In this document: piece after piece, positions 50,426-59,227 of the stretch
How positions within the stretch are numbered: position 1 is the stretch's first letter
How the letters are laid out: every line of letters starts with the position of its first letter
From: Aequorivita capsosiphonis DSM 23843
GTDB taxonomy: Bacteria; Bacteroidota; Bacteroidia; Flavobacteriales; Flavobacteriaceae
Assembly: GCF_000429125.1 (NCBI RefSeq)
Contig: NZ_AUBG01000013.1
Span: 124,001-188,000 of the forward strand
Direction: 5' to 3'
Length of the DNA stretch: 64,000 nucleotides
Notes under the pieces: generated by a model
The model's database searches: none
Seen by the model: only the letters and a program-made list of their open reading frames with translations
Told to the model about the DNA's origin: nothing
Made by a program: the position numbers and the translations under genes

Positions 50426-51718
50426 ATGAAAACAAAAACTTTACTTTTTTTATTTGTGGTACTTATGTGCCTAAACTCCTCAGTCCTTACGGCGCAGTGG
50501 GAATCTACTGGATTCACCAAAGCCACCTGGGCATTAGCTAAAGCCGAAAATGGAAATTTAATTGCGGCAGATGATATGTATCCTGAATTGGGTGGAATTT
50601 ACCTTTCTCAAGATCAGGGAGATTCTTGGGTAAAAACCTCGGCAACAGATTATGCTTACACTGCTCATGTTGTAAAAGATGAAAGCATTTATATGGGCGG
50701 CGTTGAAGGTAATGTGGCTATTTCTCATGATAATGGGGAAACCTGGGCTAATGTCAACTTTGGCAACGTGCTCCCAGGATTAACGGTGGATGACCCTATT
50801 TATGCCATGGAATACCATAACGGACGGATTTATGCGTCTGTATTTAATTTTGGTGTTGTCTATAGCGAAGATGAAGGCGTCACGTGGAACCTTACTGACC
50901 AGGAATCTCTTTGGGATGTAGATAATCCGATAGACGGAGGTCAATGGACTTATAACTTGCATTCATACCATGACCAATTATATAATATTGGTGCATTTGG
51001 CATCTGGGTATATGACGAAACTGCAGATTTGTGGGCGCAGGTGGATGATAGATGGTATGGAAATAGTTCCCTTATAGTTGATGATGTCTTTTATGTTATT
51101 TACAATGCAGATGGCATTCCTGACGGGATTCGTTATACAACAGATTTTCAAAACTGGGAAGTTATGCCGCTTCCTGATGGTGCATCAACAAGTGTTCGAT
51201 TTATGGAATACTACCACGGTGCCTTTTTTATGGGCCATGTAAGTGAAGCTATTCTTTATACAGTAGATCAAGGAGCAACTTGGATTGAATATCGTGAAGA
51301 TTTTCCAGCTTTCGAGCCTATACCTGGACTTAATCTTTATGGTACTCCAATGAATTTGGTGTTTGACGGAGAAACTATGTATTGCGGTGTTTTTTCACCT
51401 ATTGACGGAGTTGGTGGGGTTTTTAAAGCCCCAGTGCCTGCAGAGCTAAATATAAACGAAATATCGGCCTCACTGCAGCCAGTTTTATATCCCAATCCAG
51501 CAAAAGACTTTGTAATGCTACAATTCCCACAAGATCAAGAAAATCAGGGGTCATTGAGAATTACTGATGCTTTGGGAAGAGTACAATACAATAAAACGAT
51601 CGGCAATGAGGAAAACAATACGATTTCTGTTTCTACGGAAACTTGGGCTTCCGGGGTTTACCTTTATAGCATTGTAACCGAAGGTTCTAAAGCCTCTGGG
51701 AAATTTATTGTTGAATAA
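50426..51718 (+). CDS. T9SS-exported BNR-repeat protein
   Basis: 430 aa. Signal peptide ends ...SVLTAQ. The body has four Asp-box/BNR turns (SQDQGDSW, SHDNGETW, SEDEGVTW, TVDQGATW) typical of sialidase- or sortilin-like propellers. Residues about 350-430 are a T9SS type A sorting domain: LYPNPAKDFVMLQF, ITDALGR, and SGVYLYSI...GKFIVE. It should be secreted by the type IX system and attached or released at the surface. No catalytic residues are identified, so binding is as likely as hydrolysis. Confidence 0.92.
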   Translation: MKTKTLLFLFVVLMCLNSSVLTAQWESTGFTKATWALAKAENGNLIAADDMYPELGGIYLSQDQGDSWVKTSATDYAYTAHVVKDESIYMGGVEGNVAISHDNGETWANVNFGNVLPGLTVDDPIYAMEYHNGRIYASVFNFGVVYSEDEGVTWNLTDQESLWDVDNPIDGGQWTYNLHSYHDQLYNIGAFGIWVYDETADLWAQVDDRWYGNSSLIVDDVFYVIYNADGIPDGIRYTTDFQNWEVMPLPDGASTSVRFMEYYHGAFFMGHVSEAILYTVDQGATWIEYREDFPAFEPIPGLNLYGTPMNLVFDGETMYCGVFSPIDGVGGVFKAPVPAELNINEISASLQPVLYPNPAKDFVMLQFPQDQENQGSLRITDALGRVQYNKTIGNEENNTISVSTETWASGVYLYSIVTEGSKASGKFIVE

Positions 51719-51794
51719 GTGCAATTACAAAATTAGGTTGAACTTGAAAGGGAAAAACAACTCTTTTCATTTTTAATTTCTACCATTATATTTA

Positions 51795-51834
51795 AAAGCT
51801 TACAGATTTAGAAATAAATTTGTGAGCTTTTTTT
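51795..51834 (+). terminator. Intrinsic terminator after T9SS gene
   Basis: 15-bp stem (51795-51809 with 51816-51830, two wobbles), 6-nt loop, T-run to 51834. Confidence 0.85.
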
Positions 51835-51921
51835 ACTCCAACCTATCTTTTAATTTCACAGAATAAAACGCTTGTCTCTCTAAAAGTCTTAATATTGTCA
51901 GCTTCAATTTAATTAAACAAG

Positions 51922-52824
51922 ATGAAGCAAATTCTCCAGAATAAAATCTTTCTACTTATCATTATCTCCATCACTTGGGGATCATCCTTCATTCTGATAA
52001 AAAAGACGTTGCCGGTTTTTGATCCGTATCAGATTGGTGCATTTCGCGCTGGACTTTCAGGGTTGCTTTTAGCCTTTATTGGATTTCCGGCCATGCGGAG
52101 AATGACTAAGAAGGATATTTTTTGGATTGCCTTATCTGGCTTGTTCGGTAATTTTTTAGTTGTTTTTATCTTTCCTTATGCACAACGGGAAGTGAGCAGT
52201 TCCTTGGCAGGGATTATCAATGCGTTGGACCCTATTTTTACTTTGATATTAGGGGTGCTTCTTTTTGGAATACGAAGTAAAACCATTCAATATCTCGGGG
52301 CTGTAATTGGTTTTGTGGGAGCTTTGATTTTGGTGTACACATCAGATTCAGATAGTAGCGAGAGTCATTATTTTTACACGGTATTATTGATTATTGGTTC
52401 TGCATTATACGCCGTTTCCGCACTAATTATTGAAAAGAAATTGATGCATATAAAATCAACAGAATTGGCGAGTTCCATATATGCCATCTGGATGATCCCA
52501 TCGCTTATAATCTTATTGTTCTCAGGCTTCTTTACTGAAATTGATTATTCCCAAACAGAAACGCTTGAATCTTTAGGCTATTTAGTTTTCCTAACCGTGG
52601 TTAGTACCACTTTGGTCATGTTTCTGTTTTTTAAACTTGTTCAAGATACTTCGGCAGTCTTTGCCAGTACAATTTCACTTTTAATTCCTGTGATAGCTGT
52701 TTTTTGGGGAATATTAGATGGGGAAATATTTACGCTTTGGTATGCGCTTGGTGGCATTTTAGTTTTAATTGGTGTTTACTTTATTCAGGAAAAGAAGAAG
52801 GAGCGAAGCATAAAGTTGAAATAA
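51922..52824 (+). CDS. EamA/DMT-family transporter 1
   Basis: 300 aa with ten predicted helices in two EamA repeats (WGSSFILIKKTLPVFDPYQIGAFRAGLSG..., YALGGILVLIGVYFI). Drug/metabolite transporters usually export amino acids, metabolites or toxic compounds. A clear paralogue lies at 59228; the two share most of the first repeat. The genes between them (53139-58998) may have been inserted between the duplicates. Confidence 0.93.
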   Translation: MKQILQNKIFLLIIISITWGSSFILIKKTLPVFDPYQIGAFRAGLSGLLLAFIGFPAMRRMTKKDIFWIALSGLFGNFLVVFIFPYAQREVSSSLAGIINALDPIFTLILGVLLFGIRSKTIQYLGAVIGFVGALILVYTSDSDSSESHYFYTVLLIIGSALYAVSALIIEKKLMHIKSTELASSIYAIWMIPSLIILLFSGFFTEIDYSQTETLESLGYLVFLTVVSTTLVMFLFFKLVQDTSAVFASTISLLIPVIAVFWGILDGEIFTLWYALGGILVLIGVYFIQEKKKERSIKLK

Positions 52825-52921
52825 GAAAATTGAAATACGAATTGTATCAACTCAATTTCGCTTTCTAAAGTCTAAAAAAATATTTAATGAGCCCAATAGG
52901 TCTTAAATTATCAAGAAAAAT

Positions 52922-52993
52922 ATTTTAAGGAATAAAGTTTTTTAATATATTTGAATTAAAGCTTTATGCTTCAGTCTCCCCAGTTAATTTAAC
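52922..52993 (+). promoter_or_regulatory. Promoter-leader element, copy 2
   Basis: Matches 45622-45692: ATTTTAA.GGAATAA.GTT, -7 box TATATTTG (52946-52953), AAAGCTTTATGCTT, TCTCCCC. Lies in the 52825-53138 gap upstream of the coiled-coil protein; nothing else recognised there. Confidence 0.6.
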
Positions 52994-53138
52994 TTTCTCT
53001 CCGCTTTTTGCTGTTGAGGTGAGTTTTCTTAAGAATTTTGAAAAATTTTTCACCGAAATTATGTAGCATGGATAGAATTAAATTCCTCCATGTTGTGAAG
53101 GTACCTCTAGCTTTATCAAACAATAAAAAATGTTCATT

Positions 53139-53921
53139 ATGAAAAATAGTCTGATATTGTTAGTAATATTGAACCTCTTCTGTAATTATGTATTTGGTCA
53201 AAATAAGAAAGAACTTCGATCAACTGTTTTAAGACTTCAAGCAGATTCAACATCACTAACGAATAAGTATAAGGAAAATACCGCAACAATCTCAAGTCTT
53301 ACTGTAGAGGTTTCGGAGGGTAAAGATTTAAATACGCAGCTCAAAACACAGCTAGCAGATTTAACATTAGATTATGATGCAACCAAGACCAAGCTAACCG
53401 ACTCCATAGTTGCTTTAACAGATTCTAATAATATATTAAGAATGAAATTGGATTCCTTGAGTCGTTTTGCTAGAATCAATCATTTTGTAAAAACATTTTA
53501 TACTTCCTTAGAACTATCTGACGAAGAAAATTTAAGACAATATGAGGAAGGCTATTTCAAGTTTGATCTTGAGAATTTCAACTCACTGGTCAGTAATAAT
53601 GCGAGGTACAGTAAAGAACGAGTTAAAAACCTTTCTAGTGATAAATCTCATAACAAGTATTTCATTATGTTGGAAAGTATAGAAGAAATAAAGTTTAGTT
53701 TAAATAAAATATTGGTCAAAACCAGAGTTATGTATTCTGGAGATGATATGGGGCTATTTTACAATGAAGAGCAACTAACCTTGCGAGAAAACAAAGGTTT
53801 ATTAAAACTAACAGACTGGGTGGATTTAGATTTGTATAAAATGATGCCTACCATAGAAACGAGTGTTGAAAACGTCACCAGAGAAGATTTTTATAAATGG
53901 ATAGATAATGTAGGAAAGTAG
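53139..53921 (+). CDS. Exported coiled-coil protein, unknown
   Basis: 260 aa from the ATG at 53139 (an in-frame ATG at 53130 adds three residues). Signal peptide ends ...YVFGQ. Residues about 22-108 form a Leu/Ser/Thr-rich coiled coil; the C-terminal ~150 residues look globular (LESIEEIKFSLNKILVKTRVMYSGDD..., LTDWVDLDLYKM) and recall SnoaL-like or DUF4440-like folds, without a firm match. Probably periplasmic. Confidence 0.75.
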   Translation: MKNSLILLVILNLFCNYVFGQNKKELRSTVLRLQADSTSLTNKYKENTATISSLTVEVSEGKDLNTQLKTQLADLTLDYDATKTKLTDSIVALTDSNNILRMKLDSLSRFARINHFVKTFYTSLELSDEENLRQYEEGYFKFDLENFNSLVSNNARYSKERVKNLSSDKSHNKYFIMLESIEEIKFSLNKILVKTRVMYSGDDMGLFYNEEQLTLRENKGLLKLTDWVDLDLYKMMPTIETSVENVTREDFYKWIDNVGK

Positions 53922-54208
53922 GATTGTAAAGTTACTAACCAAAAAACCTAAACAACATTAAATAATTTGGTTACCCAAACACTTGTTTCATTATTTTAAA
54001 ATAGGTTTTCTTAGCATCGGCAAATTATCCTTTAACTGCTGAAAGAGGCACTTCCAAACCAGCATTTTCACTGAGTTAATGAATTACGAATTAACAAAAG
54101 ATTACTACCAAACAGGTTCGTATCCATCCGAACTGTGCTTAATTTTGCTTAACAATCTCAAACATTCCTTGATCATATTGATTTTTGGTTTGTTTAAAAT
54201 AAAAAACT

Positions 54209-55156
54209 ATGAAAAATAATAACTCTATTTTAATGATCTTGGTAATTGCCTTATTGGGAATTACAAGCTTAACTGCACAAAACACCAAAGATTACGGACA
54301 TCGCTATGATCCACCTTGGGACGTATTAACTCATGAAGGAACCCAGTTTATTGGTTACGGAATTGACAACGCCCCAGATTTCCACGGAAATGTAAACAAT
54401 CCAGACTTGGTAGTTTTCTTTGCAGGAAACCAATATATGGCGGTTCCAGAGCTTTTGGAAGCATTTAAAAAAGCAAACCCGAAATACCAACGCGTATTTG
54501 CAGAAACCATTCCTCCAGGAATAGAGGAACGACAAATGAAAACCGGAAAGTTGGTTTTAGGAAATATGATTATCGATTTAAAACCCGATGTTATCACTGC
54601 CGGAAAGGGGAGTATAGTTGCTAAGGAAAAGGAAGGGATGTTTACCAAAACCGCAGCCTATGCCCAAAATAAATTGGCAATCATGGTTAAAAAAGGAAAT
54701 CCGCTTAATATAAAAGACTTGAAGGACCTAGAAAGACCCGATGTTTTAGTAAGTATGCCAAACCCAGAGTGGGAGGGGATAGGAGCCCGTATTATTAATG
54801 CATACGAAAATACTGGCGGAGAAAAATTGTCTAACGCCATTATGAACGACAAAGTGAGTAAGGGAACTACATATCTTACAACAATACACCACCGTCAAAC
54901 TCCTATGCGCATTATGTATGATGAGTCTAATGCCGGTCCAGTTTGGTATAGTGAGGCATTTTATCATTCCGAAATGACCAATCACCCTATCGATATGGTA
55001 ACTTTACCAGATGATATTAATGTTCAGGCAACTTACGTAGCCGGAAGAATGAAAAATGCTCCAAATCCTGCAGCTGCAGATGCGTTTATGGATTTCTTGG
55101 TTTCTCCAAAGGCTAAGGAAATTTATAAAAAATATGGGTTTACAACTATTGAATAG
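54209..55156 (+). CDS. Orphan periplasmic substrate-binding protein
   Basis: 315 aa. Signal peptide ends ...SLTAQ. A type 2 periplasmic binding fold of the ModA-like kind: VFFAGNQYMAVPELLEAFKKANP, DVITAGKGSI, AAYAQNKLAIMVKKGNPLNIKDLKDL, VAGRMKNAPNPAAADAFMDFLVS. The ligand is probably an oxyanion or small anion. No ABC permease or ATPase is adjacent; instead an outer-membrane porin starts five bases after its stop. First of four same-strand genes (to 58094) that look like one operon. Confidence 0.87.
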   Translation: MKNNNSILMILVIALLGITSLTAQNTKDYGHRYDPPWDVLTHEGTQFIGYGIDNAPDFHGNVNNPDLVVFFAGNQYMAVPELLEAFKKANPKYQRVFAETIPPGIEERQMKTGKLVLGNMIIDLKPDVITAGKGSIVAKEKEGMFTKTAAYAQNKLAIMVKKGNPLNIKDLKDLERPDVLVSMPNPEWEGIGARIINAYENTGGEKLSNAIMNDKVSKGTTYLTTIHHRQTPMRIMYDESNAGPVWYSEAFYHSEMTNHPIDMVTLPDDINVQATYVAGRMKNAPNPAAADAFMDFLVSPKAKEIYKKYGFTTIE

Positions 55157-55161
55157 GCTAA

Positions 55162-56373
55162 ATGAATTATAAAACGACAGCCTTTAAAAACATACTGGTT
55201 TTGTCTCTACTTTTTTTTTCCATGGTTGGATATGGACAAAAAGTAGATTCTACCGGTATGGAACCAATAACGCGCCAATCTCTTGAAAACGCTCTTAAAG
55301 GAGGGTTTTTGATTGATAATATCAAAGGAATAGACCTTAAATTAGGAGGCCATTTACAAGCCGACGTCATTTTTGACACACATAAAACAGGAAGTACGGT
55401 TTTCTTTAAACCATCGCAAATAGTTGTTCCTTCAGAATCTTATCCAAACACGCTATTTAATATTAAAGATTCTCGCGTGAGAATTACGGCATTAAACACT
55501 GGAAAAGAATTTGATAAGCATCTTAAAGTCTTGTTGGAAGTAGATTTCCGTAATCAAGGCAATGCCCCTAGAATTCGACATGCTTGGTTGGAAGTTGGCA
55601 AATTTGGAATTGGTCAAACTTGGAGTAATATTATAGATACCGATGCTTTTCCGAATATAATCTTGAATACGGGTGGTCCCAATTCATTTTCGGTAGATCG
55701 CGCTGTTCAATTTAGATATACTGAAAAATTTGGTGACGATGTTTTCTCTATTGCAATTGAAGATCATCAGCCTAATGTAAGCGTACCCGATACTTGGGAT
55801 GCGCGACAAGTGTTTCCAAATCTAACTGCGGGTTTTAAAAAGACATTTGGCAAAAACCATATTCGGATTGCAGCTCTGTTAAACCCAATTGACTATAACA
55901 GTGAATTGCAGCCTAATAAGCTTAAAACTAAACTTGGATATGCGACCAGCCTAACCGGAAAATTTAAAGTGGGTAAGGACAACATTAAGTTGCACGCTAC
56001 TTACGGTTCAGGTTATAGCGGTTATATTGAAGACTTTAATAAGGTAAACAATGAAGCAGTTGTAATAGATGGTAATTTGGAAACTGTAGATCTGTTTGCG
56101 GGTTGGATATTTTACGAACATCCGTGGAGCGACAGGATATCCTCTACTTTGGGTTACGGGCTAAACGATTTGGGCCTAAATTCAAGGGATGCGGATCAGT
56201 CCATTGATAAAACCCATATGGGAATCTTAGCGCTTCAGTATCAACCATTAAATCAGTTCAAATTAGTGTTGGAGGGTATTTATGGGCGACGAGAAAATTA
56301 TGCAGTCAATGACCTTCCGAAACAAGCGGGCGATGATGTAAGGATTCAGTTTACAACCCTGTTCGTCTTTTAG
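55162..56373 (+). CDS. DcaP-like outer-membrane porin
   Basis: 403 aa. Signal peptide ends ...VGYGQ; a helical segment (about 30-55) precedes a beta-barrel (LKLGGHLQADVIFD..., RIRHAWLEVGKFGIGQTWSN...) that ends in Phe (TTLFVF). The sequence pattern is that of DcaP-type trimeric porins, reported to take up negatively charged solutes. Starting five bases after the binding-protein gene, it probably supplies that protein's ligand. Confidence 0.85.
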   Translation: MNYKTTAFKNILVLSLLFFSMVGYGQKVDSTGMEPITRQSLENALKGGFLIDNIKGIDLKLGGHLQADVIFDTHKTGSTVFFKPSQIVVPSESYPNTLFNIKDSRVRITALNTGKEFDKHLKVLLEVDFRNQGNAPRIRHAWLEVGKFGIGQTWSNIIDTDAFPNIILNTGGPNSFSVDRAVQFRYTEKFGDDVFSIAIEDHQPNVSVPDTWDARQVFPNLTAGFKKTFGKNHIRIAALLNPIDYNSELQPNKLKTKLGYATSLTGKFKVGKDNIKLHATYGSGYSGYIEDFNKVNNEAVVIDGNLETVDLFAGWIFYEHPWSDRISSTLGYGLNDLGLNSRDADQSIDKTHMGILALQYQPLNQFKLVLEGIYGRRENYAVNDLPKQAGDDVRIQFTTLFVF

Positions 56374-56387
56374 AAATAAACCTTAAA

Positions 56388-56430
56388 AATTCACATTCTT
56401 TTTGATGTTTTATTAACCTGAATGTGAATT
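56388..56430 (+). promoter_or_regulatory. Intra-operon hairpin before dsrE-like gene
   Basis: Perfect 11-bp arms (AATTCACATTC at 56388-56398, GAATGTGAATT at 56420-56430) with a 21-nt loop and no T-run; 20 bases before the next ATG. Could modulate mRNA stability or translation. Confidence 0.45.
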
Positions 56431-56449
56431 CAATTAAAACTAAAATAAG

Positions 56450-56989
56450 ATGAAACAATTAATAGCTATTTCAATTTTCGCATTACTTATGGCAACAGGA
56501 TTTACAGGATATTCACAAGATTGGCAAACTCCAGTTATAGATGGATATGGAAGAATTAAGGATTTTAAAGATGCCGAAGTGCAGCCTGATTCTGCGGCTA
56601 CCTACAAAATTCTGTACCACATAACTGCAGATAAGCATAAAGATGCCGTTAATGTGGACCTTTGGCACATTGCAAGACAAATAAACCTTTTGGGTATTTC
56701 TGGCGTGCCTAAGGAGAACGTTCATATTGTTGCGGTGGTAAGTGGACCAGCAACTCCTATGGTAATGTCTGATGAGGCCTATCAGAAAAAATTTAAGGAG
56801 TTAAATCCCAATACAGATATTATTCAGAAGCTTTCAAGCTATGGTGTTGATATTGAAGTATGCGGGCAAGCCTTGGCAGAATTTGAAATAGATCATAAAA
56901 CCGACGTCAACAAAAACGTAAAATTCACACTCTCTGCCTTGATTGATATACCTACGTATCAAATGCAAGGATATACAGTTATGTTTTAG
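56450..56989 (+). CDS. Exported DsrE-family protein
   Basis: 179 aa. Signal peptide ends ...GYSQ. DsrE/YchN-like sulfurtransferase fold: YKILYHITADKHKDAVNVDLWHIARQINLL at the first strand-helix and the conserved Cys in VDIEVCGQALAEF at about residue 140. DsrE-like proteins bind or relay sulfane sulfur through that Cys; an exported form beside a thiosulfate-dehydrogenase-like cytochrome suggests periplasmic sulfur handling. That role is inferred. Confidence 0.85.
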   Translation: MKQLIAISIFALLMATGFTGYSQDWQTPVIDGYGRIKDFKDAEVQPDSAATYKILYHITADKHKDAVNVDLWHIARQINLLGISGVPKENVHIVAVVSGPATPMVMSDEAYQKKFKELNPNTDIIQKLSSYGVDIEVCGQALAEFEIDHKTDVNKNVKFTLSALIDIPTYQMQGYTVMF

Positions 56990-57062
56990 ACCATTTTTAA
57001 CTTTTAATAGGTATATTTCACAATGCTAACTTGATATTCTAAACTCTCTTTTATCCCTAAAT

Positions 57063-58094
57063 ATGAAAAAATTTAAATTCCTAACCAAGCGATTGGCGGT
57101 CCTCTTTTCAGTTGGCATTGGTTTGATTGTCCTAGTTTTTATTGTCTTACAATATTTTATTAGCAATCCCGATGCTTTAAAATCCAAAGAAGCTTTGGCC
57201 AAAGATTGGGAGCCTAGAAATGTTGAGGAGGATTTGGAAACTACATTTATTACACCTGAAGTAAGGTATGGTTATGAGGTATTAACCGAAACCCAAAAAT
57301 ACCTTGGGCCACAAGCTGAAAAACCTGAAATGCGTTTATCAGGAAATAACTTGAAATGCACTAGTTGTCATTTGGAAGCAGGTAATCTTGCGGGATCAGG
57401 TTCATGGGCAGGGGTTACACAGCGATATCCTTCTTTTAGAGGGCGTTCCAATGCCATGGGAACCATAGAAGATAGAATAAACGGTTGTATGGAACGCAGT
57501 ATGAATGGAGAAATGCTAGAACATAAGTCTAAAGAAATGAGAGGAATGGTCGCTTATATGGAGTGGTTAAGCGAAGGCATCCCGAAAGATAGAGTAAAGG
57601 AAATTTCAGGATTCACCCATGTGGAAATTCCTGATGTTGCCGTAGATTTAAAGAAAGGGAAGGATGTATTTACAAAACACTGTGTGCAATGTCATCAAGA
57701 AGATGGACAAGGCGTAAAGTTTGACGATTTCAAAGAAGGATATCAATATCCACCACTTTGGGGTGACGACACTTTTAATGACGGTGCAGGTATGCACAGA
57801 GTAATAACAGCTGCTCAGTTTATAAAGGCAAATATGCCTTATTTATTGGCAACTAGGGACAGTCCCGTGCTTACAGATGAGGAAGCTTATAATGTAGCGG
57901 GATATATCAATAGCTTTAAGCGTCCAGAGAAAGCCAATAAGGAAAATGATTTTCCGGATAAAAAACTAAAACCGGTCTCCACACCTTATGGACCTTGGGC
58001 AGACGATTTTTCGGCGGAGCAACATCAATTTGGTCCTTTTCCACCAATTATCGCGTATTATAAAGAGAAATACGATATTAAAAAAACGAAATAA
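57063..58094 (+). CDS. TsdA-type dihaem cytochrome c
   Basis: 343 aa with an N-terminal membrane anchor (about 11-33). Two haem sites: CTSCH (99-103) and CVQCH (207-211). Between them the block RINGCMERSMNG places Cys142 39 residues after the first haem His, the spacing expected for the Cys axial ligand of thiosulfate dehydrogenase TsdA. FIKANMPY (253-260) offers Lys/Met ligands for haem 2. TsdA interconverts thiosulfate and tetrathionate. Last gene of the sulfur cluster; a terminator follows. Confidence 0.88.
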   Translation: MKKFKFLTKRLAVLFSVGIGLIVLVFIVLQYFISNPDALKSKEALAKDWEPRNVEEDLETTFITPEVRYGYEVLTETQKYLGPQAEKPEMRLSGNNLKCTSCHLEAGNLAGSGSWAGVTQRYPSFRGRSNAMGTIEDRINGCMERSMNGEMLEHKSKEMRGMVAYMEWLSEGIPKDRVKEISGFTHVEIPDVAVDLKKGKDVFTKHCVQCHQEDGQGVKFDDFKEGYQYPPLWGDDTFNDGAGMHRVITAAQFIKANMPYLLATRDSPVLTDEEAYNVAGYINSFKRPEKANKENDFPDKKLKPVSTPYGPWADDFSAEQHQFGPFPPIIAYYKEKYDIKKTK

Positions 58095-58121
58095 GGCTGC
58101 GTGAAAATTAACGTTAACAAG

Positions 58122-58152
58122 AAATAGCGAGGTTCGATCCTCGCTATTTTTT
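58122..58152. terminator. Bidirectional intrinsic terminator
   Basis: 11-bp stem AAATAGCGAGG/CCTCGCTATTT (58122-58132, 58139-58149), 6-nt loop, T-run; between the convergent cytochrome (+) and SDR (-) genes. Confidence 0.9.
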
Positions 58153-58179
58153 TATTTACACACTATCAAAAAACCCTAT

Positions 58180-58998
58180 TTACGATGCTTTTTTCAACAA
58201 TTGGGTTACGATTCCACCATCAATCAAAATATCACTTCCCGTTATAAACTGAGCTTTATGGCTGATAAGAAACTTAACCACTTCAGCAATATCTTCTGGG
58301 GTTCCATTTCTTCCCAGTGGAGTAAGCTGTTTCATCATATTCATTCTTTCCGGATGCTCTTCCGCAGCCTTAATACCCATAGGCGTCATAATTACACCTG
58401 GAGAGACAGAGACGATTCGCGCTCCTTTTTGTCCAAACCTAAATGCGTTTTTCTTGAGTAACAATAGCACGCCTCGCTTGGCAAAGTTGTACATGATATC
58501 AGCATCGTCATTGACGAATTTGGCTACAGTTGAAAAGGAACTTTCAGCTTGTGGGTTTAGTAACGCATCATCATATTCTGGATTCGCTGGAATGGTATGC
58601 CCCATAATAGAAGAAAACAATACCAAGACAGAATCTTTTGTCGCTACTTTATAAAATGCATCAATAATAATATCGGTTCCAACTAGATCAATATCGAATA
58701 CTTTTTTAATGTTTTGTGCACTGCCGCTTACTCCAGCTGTATGAATAAGTCCTCCGAAATTTCCTTGTTTTATAGAGAACTCCATGAGTTTTGCTACATC
58801 ATCTTTTTTGGTAATGTCGCAAGCAATCCCGACGGCGTCAAAACCTTCTGAAGTTAATTTTTCTACCGCTTTTGTAACATCTTGAGTTGCATAGTCGGTC
58901 AAAACCAGTTTATAATCTTTTAGGACCTGCGCACAAGCCGTGCCTATTCCACCTGCACCGCCTATTATTACCATTGTTTTTTTCTTTGTTGTTGCCAT
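58180..58998 (-). CDS. SDR-family oxidoreductase
   Basis: 272 aa. GGAGGIGTACAQVL cofactor loop and DG/GG tail, but the active-site region is unusual. After SSIMGH comes a long insert (about 145-185) before YNFAKRGVLLLLKK, so the Tyr-xxx-Lys pair is YNFAK. Similar long SDRs occur in steroid-degrading actinobacteria. Substrate unknown. It is convergent with the sulfur cluster and not part of it. Confidence 0.87.
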   Translation of the reverse strand: MATTKKKTMVIIGGAGGIGTACAQVLKDYKLVLTDYATQDVTKAVEKLTSEGFDAVGIACDITKKDDVAKLMEFSIKQGNFGGLIHTAGVSGSAQNIKKVFDIDLVGTDIIIDAFYKVATKDSVLVLFSSIMGHTIPANPEYDDALLNPQAESSFSTVAKFVNDDADIMYNFAKRGVLLLLKKNAFRFGQKGARIVSVSPGVIMTPMGIKAAEEHPERMNMMKQLTPLGRNGTPEDIAEVVKFLISHKAQFITGSDILIDGGIVTQLLKKAS

Positions 58999-59212
58999 CT
59001 TGTTATGTTTTTAAACTGTTCCACATATTTTCAAACTTATAACTTAATGATTAAATAAATGCTGACTTATATCACTATATAATAGATTTTTAAGATGTCT
59101 TATATAATTAAGGACTTAAAGTTGTAAAACCTAAAAGAATTCATTTTAAACCTTCGGGTTTGAAGGAAATAAATAATTGATAGCGAATACAATCTCCTCA
59201 AGGAATTGCGTC

Positions 59213-59220
59213 TATCTTTG
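59213..59220 (+). promoter_or_regulatory. -7 box TATCTTTG of EamA transporter 2
   Basis: Eight bases before the ATG at 59228, implying an almost leaderless transcript; it rules out the in-frame TTG at 59177 as start. Confidence 0.55.
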
Positions 59221-59227
59221 CAAGCTT

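Noticed and set aside
44297-53073. Shared GAAATTATGTAGC words near 44297 and 53055
   Set aside because: Only about 13 bases match clearly; too short for a common element without a search.
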